Shown: piece by piece, positions 18,626 to 26,977 of the stretch
Position numbering within the stretch: position 1 is the first letter of the stretch
How the letters are laid out: every line of letters begins with the position of its first letter
Source: Luethyella okanaganae
GTDB lineage: Bacteria > Actinomycetota > Actinomycetes > Actinomycetales > Microbacteriaceae
DNA: 64,000 bases
Direction: 5' to 3'
Assembly: GCF_042660285.1 (NCBI RefSeq)
Contig: NZ_JBHSTP010000002.1
Span: 682,001-746,000, forward strand
Program-made: the position numbers and the translations under genes
The notes under the pieces: model-generated
The model's input: the letters and a program-made list of their open reading frames with translations, nothing else
Databases searched by the model: none
What the model was told of the DNA's origin: nothing

Positions 18626-20320
18626 ATGATGACTTCTGCAATGACTTCAGCAATGACGAATACGATGGGGATCTTCGCGGGCGCCGTCGTGGGGCTGGGA
18701 CTCCTGACAGCGCAAGCGGCCCCGCCGGCCTCGGCGGAGACGACACCGACGGGGATCACCTACTACGTCGACTCTGCCGGGGGAGACGACGCGCGCGATG
18801 GACGCTCGGAGGGCAGCGCCTGGGCATCGCTCGCCAAGGTGAACGCCACGACCTTCGCGTCCGGCGATGCAATCCTCTTCAGGTCGGGTGCGTCCTGGAC
18901 CGGGCAGCTGCATCCGAAGGGGTCAGGTGAGGAGGGGCGGCCGATCACGATCGGTAAGTACGGCCAGGGAGCGGCCCCGAAGCTCGAGGGGCATGGCAAC
19001 GTCGAGAGCGTCGTCTATCTCTTCAACCAGCAGCACTGGGACATCGGGTATCTGGAGGTCACCAACCGCGGCACGGCCTCGGCCACCGCGCCCCGTCGGG
19101 GAGTGCACATCCTCGGCCAGGACTATCAGGTCGGAGCATCAACGAATCTCTCGAAGGTCTCGACGCTGAAGGGGATCCGGATCCATGATCTAGACATCCA
19201 CGACGTGAACGGCGAGGACAAGAAGGACGGGGACGGCAGCGCTGGGATCCAGGTCAGCGTGAAGGTCCCGGGGATGAACGCCCAGGGTATTCCGCCCACG
19301 AACACCGTGCGTCAGCGGACGAGCTACGACTCCGTGACGATCGAGAACAACGTGATCGACAAGGTCTCCCGGTCCGGCATCATCACCTGGACTGACTGGC
19401 AGAACCGCGCCGAGCTGGGAGACGGCCTCGGGTACGGTGAGAGCTCGATCACGCCCTTCACCCCTATGACCAATGTGGTGATCCGCGGGAACAGACTCAC
19501 GCAGATCGGTGGGGATGGCATCGTTCCCCACCAGACGGTGGACGCCCTGGTCGAGCGCAACACGATCGCAGGATTCAACGTGACCTCCCAGGGGTACAAC
19601 GTCGGCATGTGGACCTGGAACGGGGACCGTACCCTGTACCAGTTCAATGAGGTGTCGGGTGGCAAGACGACGATGGACGGCAACGCGTTCGACTTCGATC
19701 ACGGGTCTCGCGGGGTCATCTACCAGTACAACTACAGCCATGACAACGAAGGGGGGACGCTCCTGTTGTGTGCGGACGGGCGGGCGACAGGAGGCGGCAT
19801 CTATGACGGCGTCTTCCGCTACAACGTCAGCCAGAACGATCGCCATCAGCTCTTCTCGGTCTGCGGCGGTGCGAACCTCTACAACATGAAGGTCTACAAC
19901 AACACCTTCTACATCGCCCCTGGTCTCTCGACCAAGGTCTTCCAGGCCGGGGGCGGCGCGAACCAGGTGGCCTTCAACAACAACATCTTCTACAACCTCG
20001 GATCCGGCGGATATGCCGCCAAACCCTCGTGGACGTACGATCACAACGTGTACTTCGGCAACAACACGCCGAGCACATCGGTGATCCCCGACGCCAATGG
20101 GTCGACGGCGGACCCGCTCCTCGAGAATCCAGGCAACGCGACGGGGATCGGGGATCTGAACGGATACCGCCTCACCACGGGATCACCGGCGTTGCGGAGC
20201 GGTGTGGTTGTCACAGGCCCCGGCGCCAAGGACCTCTGGGGCCACCCGGCCAACCCTGCTCGCCCAAACCGTGGTGCCCACGCAGGCCCGGGGACCCACC
20301 CATCGCCTCGCAAGGGTTGA
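18626..20320 (+). CDS. Secreted right-handed beta-helix protein
   Basis: A 564-aa exported protein with a signal peptide (hydrophobic IFAGAVVGLGLLTA, cleavage probably after ASA near residue 38). The mature protein begins with the typical opener TYYVDSAGGDDARDG and then carries coil-like repeats rich in N-G-x-I/V patterns (VIRGNRLTQIGGDGI, FNNNIFYNLGSGGY), as in pectate-lyase-like and other polysaccharide-active beta-helix proteins. No lyase catalytic triad could be assigned. The leaderless start has several in-frame ATGs (MMTSAMTSAMTNTMG). It probably acts on the extracellular glycan that feeds the importer upstream. It has its own operator-bearing promoter. Confidence 0.8.
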   Translation: MMTSAMTSAMTNTMGIFAGAVVGLGLLTAQAAPPASAETTPTGITYYVDSAGGDDARDGRSEGSAWASLAKVNATTFASGDAILFRSGASWTGQLHPKGSGEEGRPITIGKYGQGAAPKLEGHGNVESVVYLFNQQHWDIGYLEVTNRGTASATAPRRGVHILGQDYQVGASTNLSKVSTLKGIRIHDLDIHDVNGEDKKDGDGSAGIQVSVKVPGMNAQGIPPTNTVRQRTSYDSVTIENNVIDKVSRSGIITWTDWQNRAELGDGLGYGESSITPFTPMTNVVIRGNRLTQIGGDGIVPHQTVDALVERNTIAGFNVTSQGYNVGMWTWNGDRTLYQFNEVSGGKTTMDGNAFDFDHGSRGVIYQYNYSHDNEGGTLLLCADGRATGGGIYDGVFRYNVSQNDRHQLFSVCGGANLYNMKVYNNTFYIAPGLSTKVFQAGGGANQVAFNNNIFYNLGSGGYAAKPSWTYDHNVYFGNNTPSTSVIPDANGSTADPLLENPGNATGIGDLNGYRLTTGSPALRSGVVVTGPGAKDLWGHPANPARPNRGAHAGPGTHPSPRKG

Positions 20321-20377
20321 TCAAGAAACCCGGGCCTTGTGCAGGATTGACGTCGTGGACTCTACGCCGATGACCTA

Positions 20378-20540
20378 GGGCGTGTCTGGCAATTGCTCGG
20401 CCTGGGCGAGTTGCGTAGTACATGAGGTTGCGTAGTACATGAGGGCGGCTGGGCGCTATACAGTCGTGTGTCTGTCGTAGCAGGTCGCGAGACCGCGCCG
20501 TGGGGTGGTGCACAGAACCTGTGCTCGATCAGGGGGTTCA
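20378..20540 (-). pseudogene. IS5-family transposase C-terminal fragment
   Basis: On the minus strand, split over frames, the sequence reads PLIEHRF then GLATCYDRHTTV, a stop, and RPAALMYYATSCTTQ: the tail of an IS5-type transposase (compare GLATRYDKHAVNYRAAV in the remnant at 21840). It carries a nonsense codon, frame breaks and an internal 17-bp tandem duplication (20409-20443, the block with GTTGCGTAGTACATGAG). No 5' part remains. Confidence 0.6.
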
Positions 20541-20564
20541 GTCGTGGTGTGGATGCGCGTTGCG

Positions 20565-21755
20565 TCAGTCGCGACGAAGCGCGGTGACGTATCGGCAGCC
20601 GACGGCGATGAGGGCTGTCAAGACAGGGATGAGCCAGAGCGCGGCGGGGAGTGACGTGGCGTGCGAGAGCAGGCCGATGAGCGGGGGGCCGCAGAAGATG
20701 CCGACCCATCCGATGCCGGAGACGACGGTGACCGCGAATCCGGGATGCGTGCCTTGCAGTCTGCCGGCTGCGCTGAACACGGTGGGCACGACCGTGCCGC
20801 AGCCGAGTCCGAGGACTAAGAAGCCGATGAGCGCGGCGGGGACTGTCCCGATGAGGAGGGCGCTGGCGAACACGACGGCGGCGACTCCGGTCAGGATCGG
20901 CAGGAGCACGTGCACGGGGAAGCGGGCGGTGAGGCGGTTGCCGAAGAGGCGGACGATGACCATGGCGAGAGCAAAGCTCGTGTAGCCGAGGCCTGCCGCG
21001 GCCGGTCCGCCGTCGAGGGATTCGCGGAGGTACACCGATGACCAGTCGGCCACGGCTCCTTCCAGGAGCAGGGTGGCGAACGCGATCCCGCCGAGAACGA
21101 GCATGACTGAGGACACGCGGTGTCGAACTTTCTGCGCGGCATCGGCGGTCGACTCCGCTGCGGGGTCGACGTCCGTCAGCATGCGGGTGCTCAGCCACAG
21201 ACCGACGACGAGTGCAGGTGCGCCGATGATGATGAGTTGCAGCGTGAGGGATGTGCCGAGCGCAACCCCGGCTGTCCCGGTTGCGGCTCCGACGAATGCG
21301 CCGATGCTCCAGCTGGCTTGCATGCCGTTCATGATCGGTCGATCGCGCGCCTTCTCGACGGCTACGGCTTGGGTGGTCATCGCGATATCGAGAAGCCCTT
21401 GGAACAGGCCCCAAACGAGGAGAGCGCCGAACAGGGCCAACACGGAACCGGTCAGTCCGACGAAGGGGCCAGCGAGACACGAGCCGACGAGGGCAAGTTG
21501 CACGAGTCGGCGGCTGCCGAGCCGCGGTATGACAGCGGAGCTAACAGCGACGGTGAGCAGTGATCCGGCTGGAATGCCCAGCAGGGCGACGCCGAGCATG
21601 CCGTCATCCATCCCGATATGCGCCTTGACGAACGGAATGTGCGCCGTCCACGACGCAAAGAGCAGGCCGTGCGCGAAGAACACCGCCACGACGCCTGCCT
21701 GCGCGCGTCGGCCAGCGAGCTCAGTCAACGTCGAGGGGGCGATGTTTCCAGGCAT
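20565..21755 (-). CDS. MFS transporter, YbjJ-like
   Basis: Integral membrane protein of 396 aa with about twelve predicted segments, opening with GVVAVFFAHGLLFASWTAHIP, a start typical of the YbjJ-like group of major facilitator proteins. A cytoplasmic loop with charged residues (STADAAQKVRHR, near 210) separates the two six-helix halves. Substrate is unknown; sugar or drug efflux are both possible. The gene is single, has its own direction, and is flanked on both sides by decayed IS5-family fragments in the same orientation, suggesting it arrived with or was moved by them. Confidence 0.8.
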   Translation of the reverse strand: MPGNIAPSTLTELAGRRAQAGVVAVFFAHGLLFASWTAHIPFVKAHIGMDDGMLGVALLGIPAGSLLTVAVSSAVIPRLGSRRLVQLALVGSCLAGPFVGLTGSVLALFGALLVWGLFQGLLDIAMTTQAVAVEKARDRPIMNGMQASWSIGAFVGAATGTAGVALGTSLTLQLIIIGAPALVVGLWLSTRMLTDVDPAAESTADAAQKVRHRVSSVMLVLGGIAFATLLLEGAVADWSSVYLRESLDGGPAAAGLGYTSFALAMVIVRLFGNRLTARFPVHVLLPILTGVAAVVFASALLIGTVPAALIGFLVLGLGCGTVVPTVFSAAGRLQGTHPGFAVTVVSGIGWVGIFCGPPLIGLLSHATSLPAALWLIPVLTALIAVGCRYVTALRRD

Positions 21756-21839
21756 GGCCGGACAGTACTGATAACCACCGACATCCCATCGCTCGACAGG
21801 GGTGGACTGGACACATGATCGTCTATCGCGCCGCTGTCC

Positions 21840-22453
21840 TCATCCACCCGACAATTGTCGGGTCCATGCGATGACGGCGTTAAGGACGACTGCTGCGCGG
21901 TAGTTGACGGCGTGCTTGTCGTAGCGGGTGGCGAGACCGCGCCTTGGTGTGGCAGTAGCGGCGCTCGATCACGTTGCGGTTCTTGTAGTCAGCAGAGAGG
22001 CCGCTCCTTGTCGCGCCTGACGCTCAGATGCGCCATCAGCGGAAGGAACATCGGTGAGTCGCCCGCCTGGCCGGGCGTGATCAGCGTCACCAGGGGCAGC
22101 CCCTTGTCATCGACGAGCTGGCGGATCTTGGTCGAGATGCCGCCGCGGGAGCGGCCAATGCCGTGATCAGGCGGCTCGACGAGCGGATTCATGTAGTTCG
22201 ATCCAGCCCCTGTGGGGCGGGTCGTGTTCGTCGCATGCTGATGTGCACGGGCGATCGTTGAGTCCACCGACAGCGACCAATCGATCAACCCCGCCGCGGC
22301 GGCGGCGGTCAGCTTGCGGAGTAGGGCATCCCAGGTGCCGTCAGTCGCCATCCGGTGATGCCAGGTCCACACCGTCTGCCACGGCCCGAACGTCTCTGGC
22401 AGATCCCGTCAGGCGATCCCGCACCGATACCGATAGATGATCGCCTCTGTCAT
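21840..22453 (-). pseudogene. Degraded IS5-family transposase
   Basis: Minus-strand remnant with clear IS5-type transposase segments: AIIYRYRCGIA then RDLPETFGPWQTVW, VDSTIARAHQH, SRGGISTKIRQL, LVTLITPGQAGDS, and after a gap YKNRNVIERRY and GLATRYDKHAVNYRAAV. The gene is broken three ways: TGA replaces the expected Trp (22409-22411), an internal deletion removes the segment after SPMFLPLMAHL, and a frameshift splits the tail. The 5' end stops near 22453. An 18-bp perfect palindrome ACCCGACAATTGTCGGGT (21846-21863) lies in the last codons. It is homologous to the fragment at 20378. Confidence 0.75.
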
Positions 22454-22575
22454 CGTCGAATCGGGGGAGATTTCCGAAGCCGGTCGCCTACGACGGCTCC
22501 GGCCTCGCGCGTTCGTAGGCGAACCGGTGAAAAGTGCGATACGGAGGCCGCTACCGGAGGTATCCGGATGGCATG

Positions 22576-22606
22576 CTCACGCACCCGACCCGAGCGGGTA
22601 CGTGAG
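22576..22606 (-). terminator. Hairpin terminator of the winged-helix regulator gene
   Basis: Twelve-base stem (CTCACGCACCCG, 22576-22587, with 22595-22606, one G-U pair) and a 7-nt loop, starting 10 bp after the stop codon of the gene at 22616. No T-run follows, which is usual for actinobacterial terminators. Confidence 0.6.
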
Positions 22607-22615
22607 ACAGCCGAC

Positions 22616-23335
22616 CTAGAAGAGGTCGGGGCTCGGAGTCGAGGCCTGACGGATGGAGACATCCGCGTGGCGGTCGAAACGGTAGCCGACGCCGCGCACG
22701 GTGCGCACGATGTCCTCGTAGCCGCCGAGCTTGGCGCGCAGCCGGCGCACGTGCACATCGATGGTGCGTTCGTTCGGAACCTCGTCCTCGTCGGCGTTCC
22801 ACAGCGACGAGATGAGCTCGGCACGGTCGATGGTGCGGCCTTCGCGCAGCACCAGGTACTGCAGCAGCTCGAACTCCTTGTAGGTCAGCGCCGCGGTCTC
22901 GCCGTCGAGCAGCGCACGCTTGCGCGAGATGTCGACGATCACGCCGGCCGGGTGACGGTCCGCTGCGTCTTCGGGCTGGCGGTACTTGGCGAGCGCGGCC
23001 GGGTCCTGCAATGCGAGCCGCACGACATCGACGTCGCGTCCGCCGGCGCCCTGCGGTGCGAGTGCAACGGCTGCGTAGGTCTCCGCGTTCGGCGCGATCT
23101 CGACGGCGAGCGCCTTGAGTGCCTCGACGATTCGGTGAAGGTTGGTGCCGGCGGCGGCGGCCTTGGCTTCGTCGAGACCGACGTAGAGCACGAAACCGCG
23201 AGCCTCGGTGCCCTCGGGCACGGCGCGGATGCGCGGGGCGGGGTTGGGGGTGCGCTCCGCGACCGCGGTCTCGAGGGGGGGCGGCGCGAGCGAAAGCTCG
23301 GGACGGAGGGCTGGGGCGAGCTGGGCGATCGACAT
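22616..23335 (-). CDS. Winged-helix (OmpR/PhoB-type) transcriptional regulator without receiver domain
   Basis: A 239-aa DNA-binding protein. The C-terminal half is an OmpR/PhoB effector domain: LTYKEFELLQYLVLREGRTI, then RTIDVHVRRLRAKLGG (recognition helix) and VRTVRGVGYRFD (wing). The N-terminal ~100 residues do not look like a phosphoryl-acceptor receiver and include AEIAPNAETYAAVALAP-like sequence of unknown fold. The start at 23335 is fixed by AAGGA 8 nt upstream; the frame is open further upstream but unsupported. Its promoter lies some 330 nt upstream, so the mRNA has a long leader that encodes a cysteine-rich mini-peptide. It may respond to cysteine or sulfur status; targets are unknown. 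Confidence 0.8.
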   Translation of the reverse strand: MSIAQLAPALRPELSLAPPPLETAVAERTPNPAPRIRAVPEGTEARGFVLYVGLDEAKAAAAGTNLHRIVEALKALAVEIAPNAETYAAVALAPQGAGGRDVDVVRLALQDPAALAKYRQPEDAADRHPAGVIVDISRKRALLDGETAALTYKEFELLQYLVLREGRTIDRAELISSLWNADEDEVPNERTIDVHVRRLRAKLGGYEDIVRTVRGVGYRFDRHADVSIRQASTPSPDLF

Positions 23336-23405
23336 GGGGAATTCCTTAGCTGTGATGATGTGGCGAACCCGGCGTGCGATGCGCTGCTGTCGTGTCGACA
23401 GCGGA

Positions 23406-23422
23406 GTCGAGGTCTTCTCGAC
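23406..23422 (-). promoter_or_regulatory. Hairpin in the leader between mini-peptide and regulator
   Basis: A six-base stem (GTCGAG/CTCGAC) with a 5-nt loop in the 218-nt stretch between the leader peptide stop and the regulator start. It may be part of an attenuation structure; no clear terminator T-run is present. Confidence 0.3.
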
Positions 23423-23553
23423 GGGAGGGTTCTGACGTTCGGCCACGAGAGGGCCTGGGTGCGGAGACGTCCGGGTACGGCGCATCCGGGGAGTTCGCGC
23501 TAACGGCCCGGCGTTCGGCAAAGGCGAAGGGGAACTCGGCGAGGGTTCGCGTG

Positions 23554-23655
23554 TCAGCGACACATTCGACAACACAGCGATGCGCGGCCGGACATCATCA
23601 TCCCGGCGTTCCCATGGGCCTCAAGGGAGGTCAGGGTGTGCACGTTGTCTGTCAT
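23554..23655 (-). CDS. Cysteine-rich leader peptide (33 aa)
   Basis: Small reading frame of 33 codons beginning MTDNVHTLTSLEAHG and ending SLCCRMCR, so three cysteine codons occur within the last six residues. The ATG is 7 nt after a good promoter -10, so it is probably translated from a leaderless transcript. Leaderless short frames with Cys-rich ends are known in mycobacteria and other Actinobacteria as attenuator peptides that sense cysteine supply, which is the reason for this call. The controlled gene would be the winged-helix regulator 218 bp downstream. I saw no independent evidence of translation. Confidence 0.55.
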   Translation of the reverse strand: MTDNVHTLTSLEAHGNAGMMMSGRASLCCRMCR

Positions 23656-23662
23656 GCGGGAA

Positions 23663-23692
23663 AGTAAAGCGGAGTGTTACGCCCTGTGTCAA
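23663..23692 (-). promoter_or_regulatory. Promoter of the leader peptide and winged-helix regulator
   Basis: Perfect -35 TTGACA (23692-23687), 18-bp spacer and -10 TTTACT (23668-23663) on the minus strand. The predicted start point falls at or just before the ATG at 23655, giving a leaderless mini-frame and a leader of about 320 nt before the regulator. Confidence 0.65.
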
Positions 23693-24037
23693 TTCGATGA
23701 CGCGAGATGACGCCGATTGCGCCGCACATGGTGCGCATGGGCGGTCAGCTATCGGCATGATCCATGATCGATGACGCATTTATGGAAGATTTTTCACAAA
23801 AGAATGGATTTATCGGATTTAATTGATAGATCTCGTCACCGGCGTGTCCAATCTCGAAGATCATTCGTCGCTCGCTGAGGATTCCCTGCGCCGCATCCAG
23901 GAAGCGAGGAGCCGAGATGACCGGGTCGGGCGTCATGCAGGCAGACAACTCCGAACTCGGGCGTCTCGAAAACGTGAGCGAGAGGGCGGGAGCTGTGCGG
24001 CGGAGCGCGAGGACTCCAGCAGCGCCGACCGGGTGCT
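23693..24037. other. Intergenic region with an AT-rich core
   Basis: No supported gene. Bases about 23763-23832 are strikingly AT-rich for this genome (runs such as AAGATTTTTCACAAAAG and GGATTTAATTGATAG). The frame that opens at 23823 on the plus strand has weak coding character and runs into the antisense of upp. The AT-rich core could be a nucleoid-protein or regulator target. Confidence 0.4.
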
Positions 24038-24670
24038 CTACACGGTCCCGTAGAGCCGGTCGCCGGCGTCGCCGAGGCCGGGGACGATGTAGCCGTGCTC
24101 GTTGAGACGCTCGTCGAGGGCGCCGAGCACGATCGTGACCTCGCGACCGGCGAGCGCCTTCTCGACGGCGGCGAGACCCTCGGGGGCGGCCAGGATACAG
24201 ATCGCCGTGACATCCTGCGCCCCGCGGTCGAAGAGGAACTCGATCGCCGCGGTGAGCGATCCGCCCGTGGCGAGCATCGGGTCGAGCACGAAGCACTGCC
24301 GATCGGCGAGGTCCTCTGGCAGTCGCTCCGCATAGGTCGTCGGCTCGAGAGTCACCTCGTTGCGAGCCATTCCCAGAAACCCGACCTCGGCGGTCGGGAG
24401 CAGCTTGACCATGCCATCGAGCATGCCGAGGCCGGCGCGCAGGATCGGAACGACGAGCGGCTTCGGCTTGCCGATGCGCACGCCCTGCGTCTGCGCAACG
24501 GGGGTCCGGATCGTCACGGGCTCGACGCGCACGTTGCGGGTGCCCTCGTAGGCGAGCAGTGTCATGAGTTCTGCGGTGAGTGCCCGGAAGATGGGGGAGG
24601 GCGTCGATTCGTCGCGGAGCACCGTCAGTTTGTGCGTGATCAGCGGGTGGTCTGCAACGTGGACTCGCAT
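24038..24670 (-). CDS. upp: Uracil phosphoribosyltransferase
   Basis: Pyrimidine salvage enzyme that makes UMP from uracil and PRPP. The 210-aa length is that of the family. MRVHVADHPLITHKLTVLRD is the standard N-terminus and fixes the start at 24670. PRPP-binding loop LDPMLATGGSLTAAI lies near residue 130, and the C-terminal uracil-binding segment YIVPGLGDAGDRLYGT is intact. It is divergent from tadA with a 52-bp shared promoter region. Confidence 0.96.
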   Translation of the reverse strand: MRVHVADHPLITHKLTVLRDESTPSPIFRALTAELMTLLAYEGTRNVRVEPVTIRTPVAQTQGVRIGKPKPLVVPILRAGLGMLDGMVKLLPTAEVGFLGMARNEVTLEPTTYAERLPEDLADRQCFVLDPMLATGGSLTAAIEFLFDRGAQDVTAICILAAPEGLAAVEKALAGREVTIVLGALDERLNEHGYIVPGLGDAGDRLYGTV

Positions 24671-24722
24671 AGGCTCGAGTCTAGTTCGGCGCGGCATCCG
24701 CCGTCCGACGCAGGAGGTACGG

Positions 24723-25199
24723 ATGTCGCTCAACGCGCAGCACCGCGAATGGATGCTCGCTGCCATCGCCGAGGCGCGCGCCGCGCTCGCGAGCGGCGAC
24801 GTCCCGGTCGGGGCGCTCGTGACCGATATGGATGGCCTCGTGCTGGGCCGAGGACGTAACGAACGCGAGTTGCACGGCGACCCGACCGCGCATGCGGAGG
24901 TCATCGCGATCCGGCAGGCATCCGCGGCTCTCGGGGACTGGCGCCTCACGGGTTGCACCCTCATCGTGACTCTGGAGCCGTGCGTCATGTGCGCGGGGGC
25001 GATCCTCGCCGCTCGGATCCCCGTGGTGGTCTTCGGAGCCTGGGACGAGAAGGCCGGGGCCTCCGGGTCGGTCTACGACGTGCTCCGCGATCGACGCCTC
25101 AATCATCGGGTCGAGGTCTTTCCCGGTGTCGAGGAGGCGCAATGCAGTCGACTCCTCACTGACTTCTTCGACGATCCGAGGCGTCGCGCACCCGCATGA
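24723..25199 (+). CDS. tadA: tRNA(adenine-34) deaminase
   Basis: Converts A34 to inosine at the wobble position of tRNA-Arg(ACG). The 158-aa protein carries the zinc-site motifs TAHAEVIAI (His and catalytic Glu, about residue 58) and EPCVMCAGAI (two Cys, about 88). The start is set by a strong ribosome site (AGGAGG) 6 nt upstream. It is divergent from upp, an arrangement common in Microbacteriaceae. Confidence 0.95.
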   Translation: MSLNAQHREWMLAAIAEARAALASGDVPVGALVTDMDGLVLGRGRNERELHGDPTAHAEVIAIRQASAALGDWRLTGCTLIVTLEPCVMCAGAILAARIPVVVFGAWDEKAGASGSVYDVLRDRRLNHRVEVFPGVEEAQCSRLLTDFFDDPRRRAPA

Positions 25200-25276
25200 G
25201 GCGTGCCGGTGGCTCGGGGAGGAGCTCAGTCGACGCGTCCGGTCGAGGGCGGAGGGCGTCAACCGATCGCCGATGC

Positions 25277-25996
25277 TCAGCCGGAGGATGCGGCGCGGTT
25301 CTCCAATCCGTCGAGCCATTCCCCGAACAGCCGACGCGAGGCCTCCTGCATCCCGGCCGAGTAACGCTCGCGCTCGCGGCGCAGCTCATCGGCATCGACG
25401 CCCTCCGCCATCAGCTCGTCCGCGGATGCCTGCAGCCAGGCCTCGTGCATCTCCGGGGTCATCTCGGGGTGGAACTGCACGGCGAGCGCCCACTCGTCGA
25501 TGCCGAACGCCTCGTTGCCGTACTGCGGGGATCCGGCCAGGCGCGTCACGCCCGGCGGCAGGTCGAAGGTGTCGTTGTGCCATTGCATGACGGGCACGCC
25601 GGTCATGTGACGCAACGGCGATGCAGCGCCGTCCTCCGTCGGCTCGACGGTGCGGTAACCGATCTCGTTGCTCGGGCCGCGATAGACCTCACTGCCGAGC
25701 GATCGGGCCATGAGCTGTGCGCCGAGGCACACGCCGAACACCGGTTGGCGTGCATCCAGCCGTGCCTTCAGCAGCACGATCTCGTCGAGCAGATAGGGGT
25801 GGTCGGCGTGTTCGTAGACGCCCATGTTGCCGCCGAGAACCACGACGAGGTCCGCCTTCGCCGGGTCGACGGCCGCGACATCCGCATGCGGGGTGTCGAC
25901 GATGTGCACCTCGTAGCCGTGCTCGCGCAGCACCGGTTCGAGGTTGCCGAGGTGGATGCTCTCGTGGTGCCGCAGCACGAGAGCGGTCTTGCTCAT
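25277..25996 (-). CDS. Class I glutamine amidotransferase (GMP synthase-like)
   Basis: Stand-alone amidotransferase of 239 aa. The nucleophile elbow GVCLGAQLM (Cys about residue 99) and the His/Glu pair of AVQFHPEMTPEM (about 182) form the catalytic triad. No synthetase domain is fused, so the ammonia acceptor is unknown; relatives are annotated as GMP synthase-like or as gamma-glutamyl hydrolases acting on small amines. The ATG overlaps the stop of the CDF transporter gene by 4 bp, so the two are translationally coupled. Confidence 0.85.
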   Translation of the reverse strand: MSKTALVLRHHESIHLGNLEPVLREHGYEVHIVDTPHADVAAVDPAKADLVVVLGGNMGVYEHADHPYLLDEIVLLKARLDARQPVFGVCLGAQLMARSLGSEVYRGPSNEIGYRTVEPTEDGAASPLRHMTGVPVMQWHNDTFDLPPGVTRLAGSPQYGNEAFGIDEWALAVQFHPEMTPEMHEAWLQASADELMAEGVDADELRRERERYSAGMQEASRRLFGEWLDGLENRAASSG

Positions 25997-26955
25997 TCGA
26001 GTCCCTTGATGACGATGGCGTCGGTCGGTGGATTGTGCCCGGTCATGACGTTGTACACGTCGGGCTCGATGTAGACGACCCGGGCGACGGGAACGGCGGC
26101 CCGGATGCGCTGTTCGATCGCGTCGATGCCGCTCGCCACGTCGGCGAAGCGCGTGGAGGCCGGCACCGACACCTTCGCGCCGACGAGCAATTCCTCCGGC
26201 CCGAGATAGAGGGTCTTCATGTGGATGATGAGGTCGGTCTCGGGGCCGTCGAGGATGGCATCCTCGATCGCGGCGACATCTCCGGGGTTCGCACCCTCAC
26301 CGACGAGCAGGCTCTTGGTCTCGATGCCGAGCACGACGGCGACGGTGATGAGTAGGGTCCCGATGGCGAGCGTTCCGATCGCGTCCCAGAAGCCGTTTCC
26401 GGTGAGGATGGTCAGGCCGACGCCGATGAGGGCGAAGACGAGGCCGAGCAGCGCCGCGATGTCCTCGAGCAGCACGACCGGCAGTTCCGGCGCCTTCGCG
26501 TGCCGGACGAACGACACCCAGCCTTGCTTGCCCCGCACATGGTTGCTCTCCTTGATGGCGGTGCGCAACGAGAACGACTCGAGCACGATGGCGATCACGA
26601 GAACGAGAATCGGCAGCCACCACACCTCGAGCGGGTGGGGATGCTGCAGCTTGCTGATGCCCTCGTAGATCGAGAACATGCCGCCGACAGAGAACAGGAT
26701 GATCGACACGACGAAGGCGTAGACATAACGCTCCCGGCCGAAGCCGAACGGATGCGTTGGCGTCGCCTTCTTCGCGGCCTGGCGCCCGCCCAGCAGGAGG
26801 AGCAGCTGGTTGCCGGCGTCGGCCACCGAGTGCACGCTCTCAGCGAGCATCGACGACGAGCCGGAGAAGGACCACGCGATGAACTTGGTCAGCGCGATGC
26901 CCGCGTTCGCCAGGAAGGCGGCGATGATCGCCTTGTTTCCGCCCGATGCACTCAT
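25993..26955 (-). CDS. Cation diffusion facilitator transporter
   Basis: Inner-membrane divalent metal/proton antiporter of 320 aa (Zn, Fe or Mn family). It has the CDF metal-site signature SVHSVADAGNQ (about 40-50), six predicted membrane segments up to about residue 200 and a C-terminal cytoplasmic ferredoxin-like domain. The long first loop (GRQAAKKATPTHPFGFGRER) is characteristic of this subgroup. It starts 22 bp from the divergent proC. Confidence 0.9.
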   Translation of the reverse strand: MSASGGNKAIIAAFLANAGIALTKFIAWSFSGSSSMLAESVHSVADAGNQLLLLLGGRQAAKKATPTHPFGFGRERYVYAFVVSIILFSVGGMFSIYEGISKLQHPHPLEVWWLPILVLVIAIVLESFSLRTAIKESNHVRGKQGWVSFVRHAKAPELPVVLLEDIAALLGLVFALIGVGLTILTGNGFWDAIGTLAIGTLLITVAVVLGIETKSLLVGEGANPGDVAAIEDAILDGPETDLIIHMKTLYLGPEELLVGAKVSVPASTRFADVASGIDAIEQRIRAAVPVARVVYIEPDVYNVMTGHNPPTDAIVIKGLE

Positions 26956-26977
26956 GCTGCAATCCTAGGATGGTCTC

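Noticed and set aside
23823..24053. 76-codon plus-strand frame after the AT-rich island
   Set aside because: TTG start, Arg/Ser-rich sequence without a fold, and it runs into the antisense of the upp 3' end.
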